From: Limimaricola hongkongensis DSM 17492
GTDB taxonomy: Bacteria > Pseudomonadota > Alphaproteobacteria > Rhodobacterales > Rhodobacteraceae
Length of the DNA stretch: 64,000 bases
Direction: 5' to 3'
NCBI RefSeq assembly: GCF_000600975.2
Contig: NZ_KK088653.1
Location: 558,501-622,500 of the forward strand
In this document: positions 56,780 to 64,000 of the stretch, piece by piece
How positions within the stretch are numbered: the first letter of the stretch is position 1
How the letters are laid out: every line of letters begins with the position of its first letter
The notes under the pieces: model-generated
What the model saw: the letters and a program-made list of their open reading frames with translations, nothing else
Database searches by the model: none
Told to the model about the DNA's origin: nothing
Program-made: the position numbers and the translations under genes

Positions 56780-56809
56780 TTGCGGCCCCGCGCCCGTCAA
56801 GGCTATCGT
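56780..56809 (+). promoter_or_regulatory. Candidate promoter of the GntR gene
   Basis: TTGCGG, 18 bases, TATCGT; 26 bases before the ATG. Confidence 0.48.
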
Positions 56810-56834
56810 CGTCCGACCCAAGAGAAGGCCGGGG

Positions 56835-57489
56835 ATGCAGGACACCAGACCCTCGCAGAAGGACGCCTACGGGCTGATCCTCGAATCGATCGACAGCGGC
56901 GCCTACCGCCCCGGCGACAGGCTCGTCGAAAGCGAGCTGGCCGATCGGTTCGGCGTGTCGCGCACGCCGGTGCGCGAGGCGCTTCAGCGGCTCGAGACCC
57001 AAGGCATGCTGAGCCGCGATGGCCGGTCGCTGATCGTGGCCTCGCTCGATCACACGCAGCTGGCGGAGCTCTACGTGGTGCGCGGCGAGCTGGAGGGGCT
57101 GGCAGCACGCCTCGCCGCGCGCCACGCCGCGCCCGAGGAGGTGCGGGTGCTGCGCGACATGCTGGAGGCGGACCAGGCGCTGGTCGACGATCCGGCGGCG
57201 CTGGCCCGCGCCAACCGGCGCTTTCACAAGCAGATCCACCTTGCCAGCCACAACCGGTTCCTGGTGCGGCAGCTCGATCTCGTGCACCGGTCCATGGCGC
57301 TTCTCGCCTCCACCTCGCTGGCCGCCGAAGGGTCGCGGGCGTGGCGCGCTCGAGGAGCACGCGGCGATCGTGGCGGCGATCGAGGCGGGCGATGGCGATG
57401 CCGCCGACCGGGCGCTGCGCGACCATATCAGCCACGCCTTCGTCACCCGGTTGAAGCTGGACGCGGCAAAGGTGGAGGCGGCGCGCTGA
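56835..57489 (+). pseudogene. GntR-family (FCD) regulator, frameshifted as read
   Basis: The first ~165 residues are normal: GntR wHTH (RLVESELADRFGVSRTPVREALQRLETQGML) then an FCD domain with RRFHKQIHLASHNR. At about 57328-57345 the frame is lost. The frame that continues the family sequence (ALEEHAAIVAAIEAGDGDAADRALRDHISHAFVTRL) is +1 and ends at 57489, about 217 residues in total; the given frame runs to 57599 with Arg/Gly-rich nonsense. One extra base there (e.g. T57342) explains it. ATG at 56835 has GAGAAGG upstream. It overlaps the glycosyltransferase gene by 47 bases. Either a true pseudogene or a sequencing error. Confidence 0.75.
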
Positions 57490-59203
57490 TCGGTGAGGTC
57501 GGGGCGAAGACGCCATGCCGGGTCTTTTCCCAGTGGAACGGGCGGCGCAGCACCTGCCACAGCGCCCGCCAGACCGCCACGGTGGCGAGCGGAAAGTAGA
57601 CTTGCAGCACCGGCGCCCAGAGCGCCAGCTTCGGTCGGCCCGCCCGTCGCGCCGCCAGCGCCGCGACCGCACAGGTCACGCATTCCGACAGCACGAACAC
57701 CAGCGCCAGCCCAATCAGCTCGGGCCGGTCGAGCCATGGCGCCATCGGGTGCGGCAGCCCGAAGATCACAAGCCAGAACGACCACAGCACCGGCGCCAGC
57801 GTGAACTGCGCCAGCGTGCCGAGAAACAGCGCCTGCACCCCCATGAATCGCCATGCGCCCAGTTCGCGCCAGAGCCGTTCGGGATCGTGCATCGCCACGC
57901 CCCAGCTCATCGCGTAGCCCTTGAGCCAGCGCGAGCGCTGCTTGATCCAGGGCCAGGGGCGGGCATTGGCCTCCTCCAGCGTGACGCTGTCGATCAGTTC
58001 GGTGCGAAAGCCGCGCCGCGCCAGACGGAGGCCGAGATCGGCGTCCTCGGTCACGTTATGCGCGTCCCATCCGCCGACCGCCTCGATCGCGTGGCGGCGC
58101 AGGAACAGCGTCGTCCCGCCCAATGGCACCACGAGGCCGAGCCGGTCGAGACCGGGCAGCACCACCCGGAACCAGCTTGCGTATTCGAGCGTGAAGCAGC
58201 GCGCGATCCAGTTGGAGCGGGCGTTGTAATAATCGAGCACGCCTTGCAGGCAGCCGATCTTCGGGCCGCTCGCGGCAAAGCGCGCCGCGACCCGCAGCAG
58301 TTGATCCGGGGCGGGCGCGTCCTCGGCGTCGTAGATGCCGATGAGGCTGCCGCGGGCAAAGAACATCGCGTAGTTGAGCGCGCGCGGCTTGGTGCGGATG
58401 CGGCCCGTGGGGACGACCACCAGCCGGGCCCAGGCGGGCAACGCGATCCGTGACAGCGCGGCGCGGGTCTCGTGGTCGTCGGCTTCGACGATCAGGCACA
58501 GGTCGAGCCTGTCGCGCGGATAGTCGAGACGTCCCAGCCGGTCGAGCAGCGGCGCCAGCATCCGCGCCTCGTGAAACAGCGGCACGAGAAGCGAGATCAC
58601 CGGCAGCCTTTCGGCCGAAGGCGGGGCGGGGGGGGGGGGCGCGGGGGGGCGGCCCAGCGTGGCGAGCGTGGCGGCGATCTTGAGCGCGCTGTTGACGCAC
58701 AGCGTCAGGGCGCAGAGCGCGCAGACCAGCGCCAGCGCGGCTGCCGGCGCCACGGCGAATGACAGCGCGCTGCCAAGGCCGAGCGCGATGGCGAGCATGC
58801 AAAGCGGCCTGCGCCCGACGCCGCGGCAGCTCTGGTCCAGCGGCACCCGCGCCTCGGCCCGCAGCAGCAAGACCGGCTCGGCCAGGGGCAGCAGCACGTC
58901 ATGCAGCGCGCCGGGGGCGCAGCGCCTGTAGCGCAGCCGGCTGAAACCGACGCGCTCGAGCGCGGCGCGGGTGCCGGGCGAGGGGGGCTGCGCGAACAGC
59001 ACCACGGTGCGGCCACCGATCCGACGCCATGGCAGCACCCCGTGACGCAGCGCCCGGATCACGCCGAACCGATACAGCAGGCGGGGGTCGGGCGGCTGCG
59101 CGACGGGGTCGATGAACGCGCGCCGGTCGGGCGGCGCGTCGCGGGGCGCGGAGACGATCGCCCGGCGGGACGGGGAAAGGGCGGTCATCGGGCTCGCTTT
59201 CAT
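57443..59203 (-). CDS. GT2 glycosyltransferase, cellulose-synthase-like membrane protein
   Basis: 586 residues. Two N-terminal helices (~130-175) precede the GT2 domain with VEADDHETR, YDAEDAPAP, TEDADLGLRL and the QxxRW motif as QRSRW, all needed for processive or chain-extending synthases; four C-terminal helices follow. It lacks a PilZ domain. A G12 tract at 58628-58639 encodes a Pro run before the GT2 core. A full CtrA box sits 34-48 bases upstream, so it is probably cell-cycle or motility linked. ATG at 59203 or 59188; ribosome site weak. Product may be an exopolysaccharide. Confidence 0.83.
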   Translation of the reverse strand: MKASPMTALSPSRRAIVSAPRDAPPDRRAFIDPVAQPPDPRLLYRFGVIRALRHGVLPWRRIGGRTVVLFAQPPSPGTRAALERVGFSRLRYRRCAPGALHDVLLPLAEPVLLLRAEARVPLDQSCRGVGRRPLCMLAIALGLGSALSFAVAPAAALALVCALCALTLCVNSALKIAATLATLGRPPAPPPPAPPSAERLPVISLLVPLFHEARMLAPLLDRLGRLDYPRDRLDLCLIVEADDHETRAALSRIALPAWARLVVVPTGRIRTKPRALNYAMFFARGSLIGIYDAEDAPAPDQLLRVAARFAASGPKIGCLQGVLDYYNARSNWIARCFTLEYASWFRVVLPGLDRLGLVVPLGGTTLFLRRHAIEAVGGWDAHNVTEDADLGLRLARRGFRTELIDSVTLEEANARPWPWIKQRSRWLKGYAMSWGVAMHDPERLWRELGAWRFMGVQALFLGTLAQFTLAPVLWSFWLVIFGLPHPMAPWLDRPELIGLALVFVLSECVTCAVAALAARRAGRPKLALWAPVLQVYFPLATVAVWRALWQVLRRPFHWEKTRHGVFAPTSPISAPPPPLPRPASTG

Positions 59204-59236
59204 GACGAAAGAATGCCCGATGGTCGATCGCCATGG

Positions 59237-59251
59237 TTAAGCGGAGGTTAA
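59237..59251. promoter_or_regulatory. CtrA-type box TTAA-N7-TTAA
   Basis: TTAA-GCGGAGG-TTAA is an exact match to the alphaproteobacterial CtrA consensus. It lies between the carA stop and the glycosyltransferase start and faces the latter. It is the only full box I noticed in the window. Confidence 0.65.
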
Positions 59252-59255
59252 CCCC

Positions 59256-60416
59256 TCAGCCGCGCCGCGCCTCCATTGCCTCGGCGAAGCGTTCGAACAG
59301 GTAGTAGCTGTCCTGCGGGCCGGGGCTGGCCTCGGGGTGGTATTGCACCGAGAAGACCGGCCTGTCGGCCATGCGGATGCCGCAGTTCGACCCGTCGAAC
59401 AGCGAGACATGGGTTTCGAGCACGCCTTCGGGCAGCGACTGGCTGTCGACGGTGAAGCCATGGTTCATCGAGGTGATCTCGACCTTGCCGGTCTCGCGGT
59501 CCTTCACGGGGTGGTTGGCGCCGTGATGGCCATGGTTCATCTTCACCGTCTGGGCGCCGAGCGCGCGGGCGAGCATCTGGTGGCCAAGGCAGATCCCGAA
59601 GACCGGGATCTCGGAGCGTTCCAGCACCGCCTTGATCGCCGGCACGGCATAGACGCCGGTGGCCGCCGGGTCGCCCGGCCCGTTCGACAAAAACAGCCCG
59701 TCGGGCTCGAGCGCGAGGATGTCGTCGGCCGTGGCCGTGGCGGGCAGCACCGTCACCTCGCAGCCCGACGAGGCGAGGCTGCGCAGGATGTTGCGCTTGG
59801 CGCCGTAATCGATGGCCACGACCTTGTGGCGCGGGCTTTCCTGCCGCTTGAACCCGTCGGGCCAGGCCCAGCGCATCTCGTCCCAGCGGTAGGACTGCAC
59901 GCAGCTCACCTCCTTGGCGAGGTCGAGCCCGACGAGACCTTCGAAGGCGCGCGCCTGCGCGACCAGCGCCTCGATGTCGAACTCGCCGTCGGGGTTGTGC
60001 GCGATCGCGACATGCGGCGCGCCCTGCTGGCGGATCGCGCGGGTCAGGCGGCGGGTGTCGATGCCGCCCATGCCGATCCGGCCGCGCTTGGCCAGCCAGT
60101 CCGACAGCGTCTCGGTGGCGCGCCAGTTCGACGGTTCGGTCGGGCTCCATTTGACGATCATCGCCGCCGCCACCGGGTCGGCGGCCTCGTCATCCTCGTC
60201 GGTGGTGCCGGTGTTGCCGACATGGGGGAAGGTGAAGGTCACGGCCTGCCCGGCATAGGAAGGGTCGGTCATGATCTCCTGGTAGCCGGTCATCGCGGTG
60301 TTGAAGCACAGCTCGGCGACGATACGGCCTCGAGCGCCGAAGCCCTGCCCGTAGAAAACGGTCCCGTCCGCGAGCGCGAGGCAGGCGGTCGGCTTGCCGG
60401 AATCGGAATGCGGCAT
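59256..60416 (-). CDS. carA: Carbamoyl-phosphate synthase small subunit
   Basis: 386 residues. N-terminal small-subunit domain (LALADGTVFYGQGFGA..., ELCFNTAMTGYQE) and C-terminal class I glutaminase with the nucleophile in FGICLGHQML and the His/Glu pair in QYHPEASPGPQD. It releases ammonia from glutamine for carbamoyl phosphate (arginine and pyrimidine synthesis); CarB is not in the window. ATG at 60416 follows a clear promoter. Monocistronic here. Confidence 0.97.
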   Translation of the reverse strand: MPHSDSGKPTACLALADGTVFYGQGFGARGRIVAELCFNTAMTGYQEIMTDPSYAGQAVTFTFPHVGNTGTTDEDDEAADPVAAAMIVKWSPTEPSNWRATETLSDWLAKRGRIGMGGIDTRRLTRAIRQQGAPHVAIAHNPDGEFDIEALVAQARAFEGLVGLDLAKEVSCVQSYRWDEMRWAWPDGFKRQESPRHKVVAIDYGAKRNILRSLASSGCEVTVLPATATADDILALEPDGLFLSNGPGDPAATGVYAVPAIKAVLERSEIPVFGICLGHQMLARALGAQTVKMNHGHHGANHPVKDRETGKVEITSMNHGFTVDSQSLPEGVLETHVSLFDGSNCGIRMADRPVFSVQYHPEASPGPQDSYYLFERFAEAMEARRG

Positions 60417-60448
60417 GGCGTCGTTGCTCCTGTTTTGAAACCCGCCGC

Positions 60449-60477
60449 TACGTAGAGGCAGGCCGCGAAAGAATCAA
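60449..60477 (-). promoter_or_regulatory. Candidate carA promoter
   Basis: On the minus strand TTGATT, 17 bases, TACGTA; about 33 bases before the carA ATG. Confidence 0.6.
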
Positions 60478-60503
60478 GACGCGGCGGCACCCGGCGGCGC
60501 TTG

Positions 60504-60532
60504 TTGTCAGGGGGCGGCGAAACGGCTAGCTT
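60504..60532 (+). promoter_or_regulatory. Candidate yqeY promoter
   Basis: TTGTCA, 17 bases, TAGCTT; 37 bases before the ATG at 60569 and divergent from the carA promoter. Confidence 0.55.
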
Positions 60533-60568
60533 GCCCGCTTGTGTCTGAAACAATCCGGAACGGACCAG

Positions 60569-61027
60569 ATGACTTTGCGCGACAAGATCAACGCCGCTCT
60601 CAAGGGCGCGATGAAGGCCAAGGAAACCGACCGGTTGTCCACGCTGCGTCTCATCAACGCCGCCATCAAGGACCGCGATATCGCGGCGCGCGGCGCCGGC
60701 GAGGAGGGGCTCGTGCCCGACGAGATCGTGCTCGCGATCCTGGGCAAGATGGTCAAGCAGCGCCAGGAAAGCGCGCGCGCCTATGACGAGGCGGGGCGGA
60801 TCGAGCTGGCCGAGAAGGAGCGCGCCGAGATCGCGGTAATTGAGGAGTTCCTGCCGCGCCAGCTGAACGAGGCCGAAACCGAGGCCGCGGTGAGCCAGGC
60901 CATCGCCGAAACCGGGGCCGCCTCGATCCGCGACATGGGCCGGGTCATGGCGGCGCTCAAGGCGCGCTATACCGGCCGGATGGATTTCGGCCGGGTCGGG
61001 CCATTGGTGCGCGACCGGCTCGGCTGA
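60569..61027 (+). CDS. GatB/YqeY-domain protein
   Basis: 152 residues, a stand-alone YqeY domain as in the tail of GatB. Typical segments are LRDKINAALKGAMKAKETDRLSTLRLINAAIKDRDI, VKQRQESARAYDEAGR, EFLPRQLNEAETEAAVSQAI and MGRVMAALKARYTGRMDFGRV. It may bind tRNA or assist amidotransferases, function unproven. ATG at 60569 is the family-consistent one. Confidence 0.92.
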   Translation: MTLRDKINAALKGAMKAKETDRLSTLRLINAAIKDRDIAARGAGEEGLVPDEIVLAILGKMVKQRQESARAYDEAGRIELAEKERAEIAVIEEFLPRQLNEAETEAAVSQAIAETGAASIRDMGRVMAALKARYTGRMDFGRVGPLVRDRLG

Positions 61028-61086
61028 GCGGGAACGGGGCGCGGGGCTTGCGCGTTTCGCGGTCATCCCGAACGAGGAGGACCGAG

Positions 61087-61269
61087 ATGCCGGCACAGTC
61101 CAAGGCGCAGCAAAAGGCGGCGGGCGCCGCGCTCTCCGCCAAGCGGGGCGACACCAAGGTCAAGGACCTGCAGGGCGCGTCCAAGGAAATGTACGACGAG
61201 ATGAGCGAATCCGAGCTCGAGGACATCGCCGCGACCAAGCGCGAGGAGCTGCCCGACAGGAAGGGCTGA
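61087..61269 (+). CDS. DUF3008 small protein
   Basis: 60 residues, highly charged. MPAQSKAQQKAAGAALSAKRG and the block LQGASKEMYDEMSESELEDIAATKR match the DUF3008 family, a short, helical, uncharacterised protein present in many proteobacteria and possibly stress-related. ATG at 61087 has GAGGAGG nearby. It ends in a strong bidirectional terminator. Confidence 0.85.
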   Translation: MPAQSKAQQKAAGAALSAKRGDTKVKDLQGASKEMYDEMSESELEDIAATKREELPDRKG

Positions 61270-61286
61270 GACCGCGCCTGACATGA

Positions 61287-61320
61287 AAAGGGCGGCTCCC
61301 GCGCGGGGGCCGCCCTTTTT
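61287..61320. terminator. Bidirectional intrinsic terminator after DUF3008 gene
   Basis: AAAAGGGCGGC... pairs with ...GCCGCCCTTTTT through a CCCGCGCGGG core, with one T-G pair. T-tracts on both sides. Confidence 0.85.
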
Positions 61321-61341
61321 CCTGCGCGACCGGGCCGCGTG

Positions 61342-61494
61342 TCAGCGGCGCGGTGGCCGGGAGACGGGAATCGGGATGGGCCGGTGCTGTGGGCGCGGCT
61401 GAGGGACGAGCGCGCCGGCCAGCTCCCCGAGGATGGCGCGGCCGGCTTCGGCCAGCTTGCGGATCGTCTGCTTCGGTGCGGTGTGCTTGGACAT
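61342..61494 (-). CDS. Small basic protein of unknown function
   Basis: 50 residues. A helical first half (KQTIRKLAEAGRAILGELAGAL) is followed by a Pro/Arg-rich tail (PQPRPQHRPIPIPVSRPPRR). CGGAGG eight bases before the ATG at 61494 supports expression. No family recognised. A phage-type or nucleoid role is possible but unsupported. Confidence 0.6.
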   Translation of the reverse strand: MSKHTAPKQTIRKLAEAGRAILGELAGALVPQPRPQHRPIPIPVSRPPRR

Positions 61495-61580
61495 GGCGAA
61501 TCCTCCGTTGTGATGAAAATGCCGAACTTGCGGGGGGAGTTCCATGGGGAGATGTCACGAGGCCGTAACGTCGTGGCGGA

Positions 61581-62084
61581 TCATTGCCGCCCCGACCGCG
61601 CCAGCAAGCGCTGCAGCTCCTCCGCGATGGCTCGGCGCTCCTCTTCCGGCAGGAAGGCGCCAAGCTCCACCTCGCGCCCCGCGCCGCGCAGCGTGAGATA
61701 GCCGGGCACGGGGCGTTCACCCTCGTGCAGATGCAGTTCGACCCAGAACGGGTTGGCCTCCCAGACCCGGTCGGGGCGGCCCCGCTCGCGCCGCGTCAGC
61801 CGAAGCCGCTCCGGCGAAATTTCCAGCCGCTCCAGCACCTCGCCATCGCGGTAGCTGCGCGCCAGCGCCCACCAGATCGCGGCCACCGCCGCCGCGAGAA
61901 ACGGCAGCAGCACCCACATCACCGGCGTGCCGAGCATCACCAGAAGCGGCAGCGCGATCAGCGCCGCGGTGCCGCCGACAAAGCCCGCGAAGCCGCGCTT
62001 CGGGAGCGAACGATAGGGCCAGAGCTGCAACTCGGCGTGCAGGGGGCCAGCCTCGGCCGGGCGTCTGGTCCATTCATGCGGCAT
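61581..62084 (-). CDS. DUF2244 membrane protein
   Basis: 167 residues with a central pair of transmembrane helices (FVGGTAALIALPLLVMLGTPVMWVLLPFLAAAVAAIW). N-terminal LHAELQLWPYRSLPKRGF and C-terminal RRERGRPDRVWEANPFWVEL and GYLTLRGAGREVELGAFL match DUF2244, a family frequent near cytochrome oxidase genes in alphaproteobacteria. It is transcribed downstream of ctaD, beyond a terminator. Function not known. Confidence 0.85.
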   Translation of the reverse strand: MPHEWTRRPAEAGPLHAELQLWPYRSLPKRGFAGFVGGTAALIALPLLVMLGTPVMWVLLPFLAAAVAAIWWALARSYRDGEVLERLEISPERLRLTRRERGRPDRVWEANPFWVELHLHEGERPVPGYLTLRGAGREVELGAFLPEEERRAIAEELQRLLARSGRQ

Positions 62085-62107
62085 CGCTTGTCTCGAACTT
62101 GCGGATC

Positions 62108-62138
62108 GAAAAAGGGCCCGGCGTTGCCGCCGGGCCCT
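62108..62138 (-). terminator. Intrinsic terminator after ctaD
   Basis: On the minus strand AGGGCCCGGC and GCCGGGCCC form a stem around a six-base loop and are followed by TTTTTCG. Confidence 0.8.
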
Positions 62139-62162
62139 GTTCATCTGTCGCGCGGGCCGGTC

Positions 62163-63866
62163 TCAGTGAGAGTGGCCGCGGTCCCAGTCGCTCTGCTTGG
62201 GCAGCGTCTCGAAGGTGTGCTCCGGCGGCGGCGAGGGCAGGGTCCACTCCAGCGTGTCCGCATACTCGTTCCAGGGGTTCGCGGCGTTGATCCGCTTGCC
62301 CTTGGCGAGGGTGTAGAACAGCACCACGATGAAGAACACGAACGAGGCAAAGGCGATGAAGGCGCCGATCGAGGAGACCATGTTCCAGGTGGCGAAGGCC
62401 TCCGGGTAGTCGATGTAGCGGCGCGGCATGCCCTGACGGCCCAGGAAGTGCTGCGGGAAGAAGGTGATGTTCGCACCGATGAACATCGCCCAGAAGTGGA
62501 TCTTGCCCGCCAGCTCAGGCAGCATCTTGCCGGTCATCTTGGGGAAGTAGAAATAGATCCCCGCGAAGATGCCGAACACGGCGCCGAGCGACATCACGTA
62601 GTGGAAGTGCGCCACGACGTAGTAGGTGTCGTGATAGGCGCGGTCGATGCCGGCCTGGCTCAGCACGATGCCGGTCACGCCGCCCACGGTGAACAGGAAC
62701 AGGAAGCCGAAGGCCCAGAGCATCGGCGTCTTGAACTCGACCGAGCCGCCCCACATCGTCGCGATCCAAGAGAAGATCTTCACGCCGGTCGGCACCGCGA
62801 TGACCATGGTGGCCATCATGAAGTAGGACTGCTGCGTCAGCGACATGCCCACGGTGTACATGTGGTGCGCCCAGACGACGAAGCCGAGCACGCCGATCGC
62901 CACCATCGCGTAGACCATCGGCAGGTAGCCGAAGATCGGCTTCTTGGAGAAGGTCGCGATCACGTGGCTGATGATGCCGAAGGCGGGGATGATGATGATG
63001 TAGACTTCCGGGTGGCCGAAGAACCACAGGATGTGCTGGTAGAGCACCGGGTCGCCGCCGCCCGCGGGCTGGAAGAACGAGGTGCCGAAGTTGCGGTCGG
63101 TCAGCAGCATGGTGATCGCGCCGGCCAGCACCGGCAGGGCCAGAAGGATCAGCCAGGCGGTCACGAAGATCGACCAGGCGAAGAGCGGCACCTTGTGCAG
63201 CGTCATGCCCGGCGTGCGCATGTTGAGGAAGGTGGTGATGATGTTGATTGCGCCGAGGATCGAGGACGCGCCCGAGACGTGCACCGCGAAGATCGCGAGA
63301 TCCATCGACATGCCCGGCTCGGAGGTCGAGAGCGGCGGGTAGAGCACCCAGCCCACGCCCGAGCCCGCCTGGCCGTTGCCGCCCGGCGAGAACAGCGAGG
63401 CGACGCCGAGCGCGACGCCGGCGATGAACATCCAGAAGGAGAGGTTGTTCATGCGCGGGAAGGCCATGTCCGGCGCGCCGATCTGCAGCGGCATGAAATA
63501 GTTGCCGAAACCGCCGAACAGCGCGGGGATGACGACGAAGAACATCATCAGCACGCCGTGATAGGTGATCGCGACGTTCCACATGTGCCCGTTCGGGGTG
63601 CAGGCCTCGGTGGCCGTCGGCACCCAGGAGCGCAGCACGGTGGCGATCGGGTTGCCGCCGACATTCTCGGCGCACATGAACTGCACGCCCGGCTGCATCA
63701 GCTCGAGCCGCATGTGGATGGTCAGCATCACCGACAGCAGGCCCACGAAGCCCGCCGCGAAAAGGTAAAGGATCCCGATGTCCTTGTGGTTGGTCGACAT
63801 GAACCAGCGGGTGAAGAACCCTCTCTGGTCGTCATGCCCGTGGCCGTGGATGGCGGCGTCTGCCAT
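62163..63866 (-). CDS. ctaD: Cytochrome c oxidase subunit I (aa3 type)
   Basis: 567 residues, twelve transmembrane helices. The low-spin haem ligand lies in [11 protein letters not shown]; the CuB/haem a3 site shows [10 protein letters not shown] (His-Tyr pair), HHMYTVG and [12 protein letters not shown]. It reduces oxygen to water and pumps protons in the inner membrane. N-terminal [12 protein letters not shown] is His-rich and typical of Rhodobacterales. ATG at 63866 has GGGAGAGCC upstream. CtaC, CtaB and CtaE are not in the window, as usual for this group where ctaD is unlinked. Confidence 0.97.
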   Translation of the reverse strand: MADAAIHGHGHDDQRGFFTRWFMSTNHKDIGILYLFAAGFVGLLSVMLTIHMRLELMQPGVQFMCAENVGGNPIATVLRSWVPTATEACTPNGHMWNVAITYHGVLMMFFVVIPALFGGFGNYFMPLQIGAPDMAFPRMNNLSFWMFIAGVALGVASLFSPGGNGQAGSGVGWVLYPPLSTSEPGMSMDLAIFAVHVSGASSILGAINIITTFLNMRTPGMTLHKVPLFAWSIFVTAWLILLALPVLAGAITMLLTDRNFGTSFFQPAGGGDPVLYQHILWFFGHPEVYIIIIPAFGIISHVIATFSKKPIFGYLPMVYAMVAIGVLGFVVWAHHMYTVGMSLTQQSYFMMATMVIAVPTGVKIFSWIATMWGGSVEFKTPMLWAFGFLFLFTVGGVTGIVLSQAGIDRAYHDTYYVVAHFHYVMSLGAVFGIFAGIYFYFPKMTGKMLPELAGKIHFWAMFIGANITFFPQHFLGRQGMPRRYIDYPEAFATWNMVSSIGAFIAFASFVFFIVVLFYTLAKGKRINAANPWNEYADTLEWTLPSPPPEHTFETLPKQSDWDRGHSH

Positions 63867-63930
63867 GTGGCTCTCCCGAGTTTGGTTGCCTGACGGGCCC
63901 GCACGCAGACTCGCGCAGGCAATTGGCGTC

Positions 63931-63959
63931 CTTCTAGAAGGAGATGCCGGGCAGGGCAA
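63931..63959 (-). promoter_or_regulatory. Candidate ctaD promoter
   Basis: On the minus strand TTGCCC, 17 bases, TAGAAG, identical hexamers to the purD promoter. The -10 lies in a perfect palindrome (TCCTTCTAGAAGGA, 63929-63942). Confidence 0.6.
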
Positions 63960-64000
63960 CGGTCACGGTGCCGCAGGAGCGCCCCCTGCGACAGGGCGAC

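Overview
The window is a chromosomal segment of an alphaproteobacterium, almost certainly order Rhodobacterales (Rhodobacteraceae in the broad sense). The grounds are the very high GC content (judged by eye, not computed), an aa3-type cytochrome oxidase subunit I, FolE2 together with ThyX, a glyQ-DUF6446-glyS cluster, the helicase / S4 / 7Fe-ferredoxin / CarD gene order, CarD itself, and an intact CtrA-type box. I saw no rRNA, tRNA, CRISPR array, integrase, transposase or prophage gene. Most of the window is ordinary core genome, densely packed with ATGA/GTGA/TTGA overlaps between co-directional genes.

Layout. 1-4.2 kb: end of an XRE regulator, sdhE, a MarR/LdtR-like regulator, a glyoxalase, then a lipoprotein plus a Slam-type outer-membrane barrel that look like a type 11 secretion pair. 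4.3-7.2 kb: thyX, an AT-rich two-gene islet (DUF262 protein plus HEPN protein, a candidate defence or toxin system), and a cold-shock gene. 7.3-15.2 kb: ArsC-like protein, thrS, ABHD10-like hydrolase, hisC-like aminotransferase, valS and two tiny membrane proteins. 15.3-20.1 kb: Lrp regulator divergent from a fold-III ornithine-type decarboxylase, DUF2235, lysophospholipase-like hydrolase, SCP2 and TPR proteins. 20.1-26.7 kb: SUV3-like helicase (frameshifted as read), S4 protein, fdxA, carD, purD. 26.7-33.6 kb: xseA, ftsY, mgtC, ispZ/yciB, GST, metZ. 33.7-39.7 kb: folE2, trkH, a ThDP-dependent decarboxylase and a trypsin-fold protein lacking its catalytic residues. 39.9-46.9 kb: glyQ, DUF6446, glyS, a diverged PPDK homologue and a SleB-type hydrolase. 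47.0-51.1 kb: folB-folP-glmM and an EamA exporter. 51.6-59.2 kb: small secreted and low-complexity proteins, ilvC divergent from two tandem Lrp/AsnC genes, ubiH-like hydroxylase, HAD nucleotidase, a frameshifted GntR regulator and a GT2 glycosyltransferase under a CtrA box. 59.3-64 kb: carA, yqeY, DUF3008, DUF2244 and ctaD.

Functional links. FolE2, FolB and FolP supply folate and ThyX uses it. GlmM follows folP in one operon. IlvC sits beside two Lrp-type regulators and a long perfect inverted repeat. Promoters can be read directly in several gaps as TTGnnn-N17-Tannnn pairs.

The most interesting candidates are the DUF262-HEPN islet, inserted exactly between the stop codons of thyX and csp, and the lipoprotein-Slam pair. 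A subtler genome-scale pattern is that five convergent gene pairs share a 4-base CTAG/CTAA in which both stop codons are embedded. Two single-base frame breaks (helicase, GntR) may be real or may be sequencing errors.
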